DNA of 64,000 nt, from NCBI GenBank assembly GCA_949358305.1, contig OX442319.1, forward strand, positions 11,594,001-11,658,000, in the 5' to 3' direction. How positions within the stretch are numbered: position 1 is the first letter of the stretch; the number at the start of each line of letters is the position of its first letter. Both the position numbers and the translations under genes were made by a program. The notes beneath the pieces are model-generated. The model saw only the letters and a program-made list of their open reading frames with translations. It did no database searches and was not told where the DNA came from. Positions 47,624 to 57,300 of this stretch are shown here, piece after piece. The stretch is from Strigamia acuminata. Lineage: Eukaryota > Arthropoda > Chilopoda > Geophilomorpha > Linotaeniidae.

Positions 47624-50600
47624 TCAATAGCAATGACGATAGTCTTTTCGTTTCTGCGGTCTGAGTCTGCGCGACCGGAAATCGTCTTTTTGTGTATTTG
47701 CGCCATCTTGTGGCGGATTTTTAAGTTGATTTTCATTAGTTCCTATCAAAGGCTGTGGTTCAAATAGCGATTTTAATGAGATCTGTTCTGTATCGTCTAT
47801 GTAACGTTCTCTTGGTTTGATTTTCGTTATTTCCACTAGTTTTTCGATGTTTTCTTCTACACTTTGTCCTTTTTTACTGATTTTCTTTACTTTATCAGCA
47901 AATTTCACTTTCTTTTCTGGTAATTCTTTCAAAACTTCGTCTATTTCTGGTTCAACTCGTTCTTTATACGGTTTTAGTCTTTCTACATTCACTATATCAC
48001 TTTTCTTTCTTGTTGAATTGATTATTTCATAATCATTCGGTGCAGTTCTTCGCACAATTTCATATGGGCCGGAAAATTGCGGTAAAAGCTTCTCTGACAA
48101 GCCAACTTTTCTGTTAATGGTTTTCAAATATACCAATTCACCTGGTTCAAATTCCTTGTTGACTCTATCTTCATCAAACCTTTTCTTGCTTTTTGCTGAT
48201 TGTTTTTCAAGCCTCTCATTTGCAATTTTCCTGGCTGCTCGAATGAATTTCGCTGTCCTTAAAGTAAATTCTTTCTGTGGCAAATCAAGATTTACATCTA
48301 CTGTCAAATCCACATCATATCCTCGTAAAAGATAATGTGGTGTATAACCTGTTGTTTCATGAACTCCCGTGTTATATGAAAACAGAAGAAATGGAAGAAA
48401 TTCGTCCCAGTCAGTATGTTCTTCATTAACGTAACTTTGCAACATTTTTGCGAATGTCGCGTTAAATCTCTCAGTTAATCCGTTTGTTCTTGGATGGTAT
48501 CCTGACGTAGTTTTATGCAAACTTTTAAACATATTTGAGACTTCCTCAACCATTTTATTCCTGTATTCTGTTCCACGGTCACTTAAAATCTCTCTTGGAC
48601 TGCCTTCTTTCAGAATTACTTCATATAACAACGTTCTCGCTGCTTCTAAAGCTGTAGCTGCTGCTGCTGGTCTAGCTATTGCATTTCTCGAAAGATAATC
48701 AGTCACAACAAAAACATGTTTATTTCCAAGACGTGATAATGGAAATGGTCCAAGCGTATCTATTCCAATTCGCTCAAAAGGCTTTGAAACTGTTGACCAT
48801 GGCTGCATTAGTCCCTTCGCTGGTGTAGTCATCGTTTTTGCTTTCGCGCAACTTTGGCAGGACAAGACGTAATTTCTAACGTCCCTATAAATTCTTGTCC
48901 AAAAGAATCGTGTTCTTATTCGTTTCCATGTTTTTGCCAATCCCAAATGAGCTCCTAGTAATCCATCATGCATTTCATATAATACATCTGTTTGAAGTTG
49001 TTTTGGAACTACTAGTAACAAATCTTCCATGTTCAGGGAACTATTTAGTTTTTTCTTCCTGAACAACGTTTTGTTTTGAAGAACGAACTGCTTTAGAGGT
49101 CGTCTTCTTTTTCTTGGAAGTTGCTCTTGGTTTTCTAGCGCTGTTATGAGGTCCAGAAGTTTAGGATCCTTCCTCTGCTCAGCAGGGAGGTCCAAATTTT
49201 CTAAGAGAAGCGAAGGCAATTTTTGGATTTCTTCTTCACTTAACTCTTCCTGGATCCTACTCAGGGCATCAGCATCTGTGTGCTTCTTGCCACTTTTATG
49301 AAATATATCAAAATCATACTCAGCTAGTTGCAGCGCCCACCTGGCCAGCCGTCCATTTGGATTTCGGACTCCTTTCAGCCATTGGAGGGCAGAATGGTCG
49401 GTAATAATTTGGAATTTCTGTCCATATAAGTACGGTCTAAACTTTTCAATAGCAAAAATAATTGCTAACATTTCCCTTTCAGTTGCAGTGTAATTCATTT
49501 CTGCTGTGCTCATCATACGACTTGCATAAGCGATGGCACGCTCTTGATTGTTGACTTTTTGCTTCAAAATAGCTCCTAATCCATAGGCACTTGCATCGCA
49601 TGAAATCATGAAAGGCTGAGCAAAATCTGGATGCGCTAACACCGGCACTGTTATTAATGCTGTTCGAAGCATGTGGAATGCTTTTTCATGGGGAGGTCCC
49701 CAATCAAACTTTTCATCCTTTTTGGTTAAATTCACCAGAGGTTTGGAAATGTCCGCAAAACCTTTAATAAACTTCCGGTAATACGAGCATAATCCAAGAA
49801 AACCACGTAGTTGTTTAACGTTCACAGGAATTGGAAACTTGGCCACAGAATCCAGGTTCCTGGGATCCGGTGAAATACCTTCTGCATCAACCACATGTCC
49901 GAGGTATCGTATGGTGTGTGTCGCAAACGTACATTTACTCAGTTTGACTTTGAGATTTGCTGCTCTTAGTTTTTCGAAAACTGCCTCCAAATCGACGAGG
50001 TGCTGGTCAAAAGTCTTTGAAAACACTATCAAATCGTCAAGATATGCTATGCATACTTTTCCCAGGAGATTACCAAGTACCTTATTCATCAATTTTTGAA
50101 AGGCTGCTGGACTGTTACATAATCCCATTCCAAGGACATTAAACTCATAGTGTCCGCTTGAAGTAGTGAACGCTGTTTTCTCACGATCTTGTTCATCTAT
50201 TTCGACTTGGTGATATCCCTGAATGAGATCCATCATTGAAAAATACTTTGCACCCGCTAGCTGATCTAGGGTGTCATCTATACGTGGTAAGGGATACACC
50301 ATTTTTTTTGTCACTGCATTCAAACGTCTCCAATCTACACAAAATCTCCATTTGCCATCTCTCTTCTTGATGAGCAGTACTGGTGCACTCCATGGGCTCT
50401 CGGATTCTCTAATGACTCCTTGCTCAAGTAACTTTTTTGTTTCAGCATCCTCGATTTCTTTTTCCTTAATCGATCGTCTATAAGGTTGTAAATGGATTGG
50501 AGGAGAATCTCCAGTATCTATTCGATGCCTAATCGTGTGAGCTCTGCCTAAATCATTATCAGTCTTCGCAAATCTATCTGAATTTTTCTTCAACAATTGT

Positions 50601-51433
50601 AGCATCAGCTCTTGTTGTGATGGCGTCATATTGTCATTTGCCATAGACGTGCTAAAGTCAAAATGATCATCTCTTTTTTCATCAAGCACGCCAGACTCAA
50701 TTACATAAAAAGCTTTTGCAATTGCTGAATTACGTCCTAAGTAAATTGTCTTTTTAGTCGGATTTGCAACTCGCAGAACTCCTTCACCTTTTCTGAATTT
50801 GGTCAATGTTTTACAGCAAATCACTCCAAATCGATCTACTACTCCACTAAGTGGTTCAATAAATAATTCATCGTCTACTTTCTTTGCAATTTTTATTGGT
50901 ACTACACATTCATGTAAAGCTGGTATAGTAATAGGTTTCAAAACTCGAGCTATGTAATTTTGATCGGTATGATTTTTTGACATTGGGAAAACTTCTTGTT
51001 GTTCATCTTTTGGGCCTACAAAGATCTTCTGGTGGTCGTAATCAAGTTTACACCTCGCAGATGTCAGAAAGCTATGTCCCAGCAGTAAATGGTGGCCAAA
51101 TCCGTTGACGATCAGCACCTCAATGGTGTGTTGCTGTTGTCCAACGTCAATAGTGATCTTGGTTTTTCCTTCCGGGATTATTATTGAACCATCTACAACT
51201 CTAAGTCGAATGTATGGACATGGTTGATATTTGAGCTGCAATGTTCTTACCAAATCTTCATTAATAATATTACGATAACCTCCAGAATCCAAGACACCTG
51301 TTATCTCCATACCATTCACCACTACTGGAATTTGCAAAAGTTCATCTGTGGCGTTCAACTCAATAATTTCTAACTTCCTTTTTCTTCTTCTCTTCTTTTT
51401 GTTATTTCGTCTTTGTGGCCATTCTAGTTTCCC
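47624..51433 (-). CDS. pol: Gypsy-2 Pol: protease, RT, RNase H, integrase
   Basis: Entered by frameshift at 51433; a TTG at 51358 is the first non-ATG start codon in frame and is unlikely to be used. Numbering from 51358: protease GVLDSGGYRNII about 22-33; reverse transcriptase with LIKKRDGKWRFCVDWRRLN and YLDDLIVF about 440; RNase H SCDASAYGLGAIL about 590; integrase H2C2 finger (HLGLAK...CQSCAKAK) about 800-840; D,D,E at GIDTLGPF about 867, LSDRGTEY about 925 and TERFNATF about 965; GPY/F module LPQFSGPYEIVRR about 1095. A charged tail follows. All catalytic motifs are present and uninterrupted. There are no AT-hooks, unlike gypsy-1. Confidence 0.94.
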   Translation of the reverse strand, partial: GKLEWPQRRNNKKKRRRKRKLEIIELNATDELLQIPVVVNGMEITGVLDSGGYRNIINEDLVRTLQLKYQPCPYIRLRVVDGSIIIPEGKTKITIDVGQQQHTIEVLIVNGFGHHLLLGHSFLTSARCKLDYDHQKIFVGPKDEQQEVFPMSKNHTDQNYIARVLKPITIPALHECVVPIKIAKKVDDELFIEPLSGVVDRFGVICCKTLTKFRKGEGVLRVANPTKKTIYLGRNSAIAKAFYVIESGVLDEKRDDHFDFSTSMANDNMTPSQQELMLQLLKKNSDRFAKTDNDLGRAHTIRHRIDTGDSPPIHLQPYRRSIKEKEIEDAETKKLLEQGVIRESESPWSAPVLLIKKRDGKWRFCVDWRRLNAVTKKMVYPLPRIDDTLDQLAGAKYFSMMDLIQGYHQVEIDEQDREKTAFTTSSGHYEFNVLGMGLCNSPAAFQKLMNKVLGNLLGKVCIAYLDDLIVFSKTFDQHLVDLEAVFEKLRAANLKVKLSKCTFATHTIRYLGHVVDAEGISPDPRNLDSVAKFPIPVNVKQLRGFLGLCSYYRKFIKGFADISKPLVNLTKKDEKFDWGPPHEKAFHMLRTALITVPVLAHPDFAQPFMISCDASAYGLGAILKQKVNNQERAIAYASRMMSTAEMNYTATEREMLAIIFAIEKFRPYLYGQKFQIITDHSALQWLKGVRNPNGRLARWALQLAEYDFDIFHKSGKKHTDADALSRIQEELSEEEIQKLPSLLLENLDLPAEQRKDPKLLDLITALENQEQLPRKRRRPLKQFVLQNKTLFRKKKLNSSLNMEDLLLVVPKQLQTDVLYEMHDGLLGAHLGLAKTWKRIRTRFFWTRIYRDVRNYVLSCQSCAKAKTMTTPAKGLMQPWSTVSKPFERIGIDTLGPFPLSRLGNKHVFVVTDYLSRNAIARPAAAATALEAARTLLYEVILKEGSPREILSDRGTEYRNKMVEEVSNMFKSLHKTTSGYHPRTNGLTERFNATFAKMLQSYVNEEHTDWDEFLPFLLFSYNTGVHETTGYTPHYLLRGYDVDLTVDVNLDLPQKEFTLRTAKFIRAARKIANERLEKQSAKSKKRFDEDRVNKEFEPGELVYLKTINRKVGLSEKLLPQFSGPYEIVRRTAPNDYEIINSTRKKSDIVNVERLKPYKERVEPEIDEVLKELPEKKVKFADKVKKISKKGQSVEENIEKLVEITKIKPRERYIDDTEQISLKSLFEPQPLIGTNENQLKNPPQDGANTQKDDFRSRRLRPQKRKDYRHCY

Positions 51434-52923
51434 GATGCATTAGGTGGTCCACCACGTGGGGCTCCTCGATTTCCTCGGCCTTGGTAATTTTCAATAAAAT
51501 TTTTACCTTTATAATTTGAATTTTTAGGATGACCTTGGTTATTTGGATTCCCCTGTTGTCTTTGACCTTGTGGTGGATTCCCTTGCTGTTGTGGCGGATT
51601 CCATTGCTGTTGTGGATATTGTTGTTGGAATCCTTGACCTGAATTATTCCAATTACCTCTGTTTTGACCTCTATTATTCCATCCTCTACCTTGGTTCCAA
51701 TTGTTGTTATTATTCCACCATCCTCGTTGTTGTCCAGGTCGTCCTCTAAAGTTACCTCTATTGTAGAACTGCGCCTGGTTTGGATGTGGCGTATACCATT
51801 GGTTTTGGTAGAAGACTGGAGTAACCTCTGCATATTGGACATCCCCAAACTGCTGCTGTTGTCTTAGCACTTTGACCTCTGCTAACAACTCGTCTTTTGT
51901 TTTATTGACGTCGCTCGGTTCTACCAAGCAACTTGGTGTCACCTTGCTAGGTGTATCAACAGCTTTTTGCAGTAGGGTTAGTAAAACTTCTGCAGGGTCC
52001 TCGTTGAATGCATGAGCTTCCAATAACCCAAGTTGAGATGTTAGTTGATCCAACGTCTTTGGAAAGTTGACTACTAATTTATCTCTAGTCGCCTTTTTAA
52101 GTGTCTGAAACACATGAAATATCTTTTGCTCTTCCGTGAATGATGGTCTTGCAAAAGAACATTCTTTTAGTATCTTCTGCATGTGTTCCAAAGCTGTTCC
52201 ATCCTTGTGCTGCATTGCTTGTAATTTCGACAAAATCGTTGTTATTTGTCGTCTAAACTTCGTCTTCAACGCATCTTTCCATTGTGTCCATGTTCTAGTC
52301 GGATACAGTGGAAGTTGATCTAAATACCATGATGATGCGGAAGATTTCAGCACAATTGACAGATGCTTAATACGTTCAGTATCATCGGCGATCGTATCTT
52401 CATATCCAATCAACCACGTGTCAATATTTCCTGTAGCCGGATCAAAATCAACTGGATTTCTTCTATTGACCACTAAGTTTTGTAACACTGTCTGTATTGC
52501 TACCAGTTCTGATGATGGCGAAGCATTAGCCATTTTAGTAGAAGATTGTTCAATTTTTATTTCCACTTTTGGTTGAATTGATTCCTCGTGCTCTTCAATA
52601 TCTTTGGCTGCGTCCTCAAATACGTCGTCCAAATTTACCTGTGCCTTTTCCAAGAGATCGCCTAATTCTAATTGTTCCTTAGGCGATAACCACTTATACA
52701 CCTCTGGATCTATTAATCTTTTATTACGCTGCTCGGGAGTTTCCAGATCTTCCCTTTTTTGTGTTTTTTGTTCACCTTTGGATTTTGATCTATACCTCCG
52801 ACCAGTTACTTTATCATCCAGTAACTCTTTGGGTGTATCAGGTTCTCCTGGTTCCTTTTTGGAAAACAGATAATCTGCTACAAACTCTGGCAGTTTATAA
52901 CGTTTGGATTCCGCAATGATTAA
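51424..52923 (-). CDS. gag: Gypsy-2 Gag with a Q/N/G-rich C-terminus
   Basis: The frame is open from just after a TAA at 52924-52926 to the TAG at 51424-51426 (499 codons), yet its first ATG is only at 52533; a GTG lies at 52701. The sequence before that ATG looks coding (TPEQRNKRLIDPEVYKWLSP), so initiation is probably non-AUG or spliced. The capsid core is VDFDPATGNIDTWLIGYED, SSASSWYLDQLP and WTQWKDALKTKFRRQ. There is no CCHC knuckle; instead the last 120 residues are Gln/Asn/Gly/Arg-rich with RG and QQ repeats (RGNFRGRPGQQRGWWNN), a plan seen in RNA-binding, phase-separating proteins. The slippery heptamer lies immediately before the stop. Confidence 0.82.
   Translation of the reverse strand, partial: LIIAESKRYKLPEFVADYLFSKKEPGEPDTPKELLDDKVTGRRYRSKSKGEQKTQKREDLETPEQRNKRLIDPEVYKWLSPKEQLELGDLLEKAQVNLDDVFEDAAKDIEEHEESIQPKVEIKIEQSSTKMANASPSSELVAIQTVLQNLVVNRRNPVDFDPATGNIDTWLIGYEDTIADDTERIKHLSIVLKSSASSWYLDQLPLYPTRTWTQWKDALKTKFRRQITTILSKLQAMQHKDGTALEHMQKILKECSFARPSFTEEQKIFHVFQTLKKATRDKLVVNFPKTLDQLTSQLGLLEAHAFNEDPAEVLLTLLQKAVDTPSKVTPSCLVEPSDVNKTKDELLAEVKVLRQQQQFGDVQYAEVTPVFYQNQWYTPHPNQAQFYNRGNFRGRPGQQRGWWNNNNNWNQGRGWNNRGQNRGNWNNSGQGFQQQYPQQQWNPPQQQGNPPQGQRQQGNPNNQGHPKNSNYKGKNFIENYQGRGNRGAPRGGPPNASGN
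51427..51433 (-). promoter_or_regulatory. Programmed -1 frameshift heptamer GGGAAAC in gypsy-2
   Basis: Minus-strand ...TCG GGA AAC TAG: the heptamer G GGA AAC is in exact slippery register and abuts the Gag stop. A -1 slip reads GGG AAA CTA GAA and continues into pol through a Lys/Arg-rich stretch (NNKKRRRKRK). No obvious simple stem directly follows. Confidence 0.75.
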
Positions 52924-53701
52924 TTAATTAAACTGAAGACACAATCCTTTGAAGCACTCAGTTTGTTCAATTGCAAATAACACTATAACACTCTTAACTC
53001 TCTGAAAACAAGTCAATGATTAAACAATTCAAACAATTCAATCTTCACAATCAAATTTCAAAATTTTCAAAACAACTAAATTTTCATGGTCATATTTCAA
53101 AACTTTATTAAATCTATTAGTAGCAAATATTCAAGAAAACTTTTTTTTTTTTTTTTTTATTAGTAAATAATTACAAAAATATCCTGAAATTCAAAAATTC
53201 ATTAATAAATTCAAACTATATATTTTATTAATATACACTTTCATCAAAATGGAAAACACTAAATTCCTTATTTAACAATAATAAACGTCACCATTCATAT
53301 TCAATTTACAATTAAACTTCACAATAAATATCACTCAATATCACTTCATTCAATTAAATATTCAAAGTTATTTTGTTATATTTTATTTCTTAATTTCACC
53401 AATTTTAAAACTCAATTAAATCTATTATCTTAATTAACAATGAGTCACCTTTTTCATTTCTATCACTCTTATCAATGAATCATCTGTATGCAAATTAAAT
53501 TACGGGTTTTCAAAATTTTATATGATTTTTAAACTGATTTTCCACAAATTTCAATTCTAATTGCTTTAATTTCCCAATTTTAATTTTCCAATTTCCTGAA
53601 AAACTAATCACTAGGTAAACTCAAGCAAAACTAAGCTTAATTTCAAAATTTTCGCTAATTTTCAAATTTTATTCTAATTTTATGCGGTATGGGAAAGACT
53701 C
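52924..53701 (-). other. Gypsy-2 A+T-rich leader
   Basis: About 780 bases with no coding frame. Very A+T-rich, with a long homopolymer of T (plus strand about 53142-53158). Nothing else recognised. Confidence 0.5.
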
Positions 53702-53713
53702 GCATCTCCACCA
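53702..53713 (-). promoter_or_regulatory. Gypsy-2 primer binding site, tRNA-Ala type
   Basis: Minus-strand TGGTGGAGATGC lies two bases inside the 5' LTR. It equals the complement of the 3' end of eukaryotic tRNA-Ala (GCATCTCCA plus CCA) over 12 bases, as far as I remember that tRNA. Confidence 0.6.
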
Positions 53714-53715
53714 TT

Positions 53716-54297
53716 TGTTACGTGGATTCTGGGCTTCGATCCGAGTTCCACGCAACTGTATTTTGACTGAGTGATAGTGAAAGAATAAGGCGTTGTTTAT
53801 ATTTTTAAATTCCAAACTTAAACTTTATTAGATCGGACAGACAAAGTCTGTTCGACCTTCAATAATTATGCGCTTTACACATCAAATAAATCATCATCAA
53901 CAACTTTGAATGAAATGGCATTTACATTATATTAATTCAGTACAACTAAATAACACTTTACAACTGGGTGATAAATTGTATAATTCATAATATCAAAAGC
54001 TAGCCGTCAGCCGTACCCTTTGTTTATCGGGCGACATTAGGCTAGTAAAGGGCGGCTGTAATTCATAGTTACCTATTGAAGTCTGGAGAGAGAAGAGAGC
54101 TCTGTCTGAAAGCGGGTGGTTTTATAGCAAATCTGCCATAACCCCCATTCACGAATTAATCGGTCCACTCACATGACGATGACGGTTTCCAATCGTCAAC
54201 GCCATCTGTGGCCGAAATTAAGCAACATTAAACTAATAATGGATCAAATTACGTGTTACGAATCGCGCATTAATCGACACGGTTCGTACACGTGACA
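53716..54297 (-). repeat. Gypsy-2 5' LTR
   Basis: 582 bp; on the minus strand it begins TGTCACGTG and ends CACGTAACA. I noticed no difference from the other LTR. Confidence 0.94.
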
Positions 54298-54301
54298 ATA
54301 C

Positions 54302-54379
54302 GATCATCAAATCATAGTGGCGGGAATTTCAAACCGCAAATGCCCATTTCTTCTATATTCGTGTTGACCGACCGCAACA
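54302..54379 (+). repeat. BEL LTR C, right remainder (78 bp)
   Basis: Starts GATCATCAAATCATAGTGG after the second ATAC and ends GACCGACCGCAACA, identical to the end of LTR A (32972-33049). It is followed by the second ACATC. Confidence 0.93.
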
Positions 54380-57300
54380 ACATCCAAGCAATAATTTGAA
54401 AGAATAAACTTTTGATCTCATTTGACATCACAGTTGACTTAGCACAAACACCACAAACCAATGTCTCTGAATGTTCTGAAATAGTGTTTAAACCTTAGTA
54501 GAAGGCTTCAATGTAAGTTTTAGCAACATCCAAGCAATGATTTGGGAGAATAGACTTTTGATCTCATCACAGTTGACTTAGCACAAACATCACAAGACCA
54601 ATGTCTCTGAATGTTTTGAAATAGTGTTTAAACCTTAGTAGAAAGCTTTAATGTAAGTTTTAGCAACATCCAAGCAATGATTTGGGAGAATAGACTTTTG
54701 ATCTCATCACAGTTGACTTAGCACAAACATCACAAGACCAATGTCTCTGAATGTTCTGAAATAGTGTTTAAACCTTAGTAGAAAGCTTTAATGTAAGTTT
54801 TAGCAACATCCAAGCAATGATTTGAAAGAATAAACTTTTGATCTCATTTGACATCACAGTTGACTTAGCACAAACATCACAAGACCAATGTCTCTGAATG
54901 TTCTGAAATAGTGTTTAAACCTTAGTAGAAGGCTTCAATGTAAGTTTTAGCAACATCCAAGCAATGATTTGGAAGTATAAATTTTTGATCTCATTTGACA
55001 TCACAGTTGACTTAGCACAAACATCACAAGACCAATGTCTCTGAATGTTCTGAAATAGTGTTTAAACCTTAGTAGAAGGCTTCAATGTAAGTTTTAGCAA
55101 CATCCAAGCAATGATTTGGAAGTATAAATTTTTGATCTCATTTGACATCACAGTTGACTTAGCACAAACACCACAAACCAATGTCTCTGAATGTTCTGAA
55201 ATAGTGTTTAAACCTTAGTAGAAGGCTTCAATGTAAGTTTTAGCAACATCCAAGCAATGATTTGGGAGAATAGACTTTTGATCTCATCACAGTTGACTTA
55301 GCACAAACATCACAAGACCAATGTCTCTGAATGTTTTGAAATAGTGTTTAAACCTTAGTAGAAAGCTTTAATGTAAGTTTTAGCAACATCCAAGCAATGA
55401 TTTGGAAGAATAGACTTTTGATCTCATCACAGTTGAATTAGCACAAACATCACAAGACCAATGTCTCTGAATGTTCTGAAATAGTGTTTAAACCTTAGTA
55501 GAAAGCTTTAATGTAAGTTTTAGCAACATCCAAGAAATGATTTGGGAAAATAGACTTTTGATCTCATCACAGTTGACTTAGCACAAACATCACAAGACCA
55601 ATGTCTCTGAATGTTCTGAAATAGTGTTTAAACCTTAGTAGAAAGCTTTAATGTAAGTTTTAGCAACATCCAAGCAATGATTTGAAAGAATAAACTTTTG
55701 ATCTCATTTGACATCACAGTTGACTTAGCACAAACACCACAAACCAATGTCTCTGAATGTTCTGAAATAGTGTTTAAACCTTAGTAGAAGGCTTCAATGT
55801 AAGTTTTAGCAACATCCAAGCAATGATTTGGGAGAATAGACTTTTGATCTCATCACAGTTGACTTAGCACAAACATCACAAGACCAATGTCTCTGAATGT
55901 TTTGAAATAGTGTTTAAACCTTAGTAGAAAGCTTTAATGTAAGTTTTAGCAACATCCAAGCAATGATTTGGGAGAATAGACTTTTGATCTCATCACAGTT
56001 GACTTAGCACAAACATCACAAGACCAATGTCTCTGAATGTTCTGAAATAGTGTTTAAACCTTAGTAGAAAGCTTTAATGTAAGTTTTAGCAACATCCAAG
56101 CAATGATTTGAAAGAATAAACTTTTGATCTCATTTGACATCACAGTTGACTTAGCACAAACATCACAAGACCAATGTCTCTGAATGTTCTGAAATAGTGT
56201 TTAAACCTTAGTAGAAGGCTTCAATGTAAGTTTTAGCAACATCCAAGCAATGATTTGGAAGTATAAATTTTTGATCTCATTTGACATCACAGTTGACTTA
56301 GCACAAACATCACAAGACCAATGTCTCTGAATGTTCTGAAATAGTGTTTAAACCTTAGTAGAAGGCTTCAATGTAAGTTTTAGCAACATCCAAGCAATGA
56401 TTTGGAAGTATAAATTTTTGATCTCATTTGACATCACAGTTGACTTAGCACAAACACCACAAACCAATGTCTCTGAATGTTCTGAAATAGTGTTTAAACC
56501 TTAGTAGAAGGCTTCAATGTAAGTTTTAGCAACATCCAAGCAATGATTTGGGAGAATAGACTTTTGATCTCATCACAGTTGACTTAGCACAAACATCACA
56601 AGACCAATGTCTCTGAATGTTTTGAAATAGTGTTTAAACCTCAGTAGAAAGCTTTAATGTAAGTTTTAGCAACATCCAAGCAATGATTTGGGAGAATAGA
56701 CTTTTGATCTCATCACAGTTGAATTAGCACAAACATCACAAGACCAATGTCTCTGAATGTTCTGAAATAGTGTTTAAACCTTAGTAGAAAGCTTTAATGT
56801 AAGTTTTAGCAACATCCAAGAAATGATTTGGGAAAATAGACTTTTGATCTCATCACAGTTGACTTAGCACAAACACCACAAACCAATGTCTCTGAATGTT
56901 CTGAAATAGTGTTTAAACCTTAGTAGAAGGCTTCAATGTAAGTTTTAGCAACATCCAAGCAATGATTTGAGAGAATAGACTTTTGATCTCATCACAGTTG
57001 ACTTAGCACAAACACCACAAGACCAATGTCTCTGAATGTTTAGAAATAGTGTTTAAACCTTAGTAGAAGGCTTCAATGTAAGTGTTAGCAACATCCAAGC
57101 AATAATTTGAAAGAATAAACTTTTGATCTCATTTGACATCACAGTTGACTTAGCACAAACACCACAAACCAATGTCTCTGAATGTTCTGAAATAGTGTTT
57201 AAACCTTAGTAGAAAGTTTTAATGTAAGTTTTAGCAACATCCAAGAAATGATTTGGGAAAATAGACTTTTGATCTCATCACAGTTGACTTAGCACAAACA

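Larger units (their letters stand above)
44385..54297 (-). mobile_element. Gypsy-2: complete Ty3/gypsy LTR retrotransposon with an Ulp1-like protease ORF
   Basis: 9,913 bp on the minus strand, flanked by ATAC duplications (44381-44384 and 54298-54301) within BEL LTR C. Identical-length 582-bp LTRs. Reading the minus strand: LTR (53716-54297), primer site, long A+T leader, gag, -1 frameshift, pol, spacer, third ORF, polypurine tract AAAAAAGGGAGT, LTR (44385-44966). It is the youngest insertion visible here. Confidence 0.95.
31537..54379 (+). mobile_element. BEL/Pao composite element inserted in the satellite
   Basis: Order: LTR A, leader, gag-pol, diverged LTR B, partial pol, LTR C. LTR A and LTR C are both 1513 bp (C is split by gypsy-2), and I saw no difference between them. 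The whole unit is flanked by a perfect 5-bp duplication ACATC (31532-31536 and 54380-54384), and removing it restores an unbroken satellite monomer. Without gypsy-2 the unit is about 12.9 kb. The protein domains (DUF1759-type Gag, CCHC knuckles, Pao-type RT, integrase, DUF5641-type tail) identify BEL/Pao. Confidence 0.92.

Noticed and set aside
51402-51848. 148-aa frame overlapping gypsy-2 gag
   Set aside because: It is the +1 reading of the Q/N-rich Gag tail, is low-complexity (Ile/Lys/Asn), and does not connect to pol.
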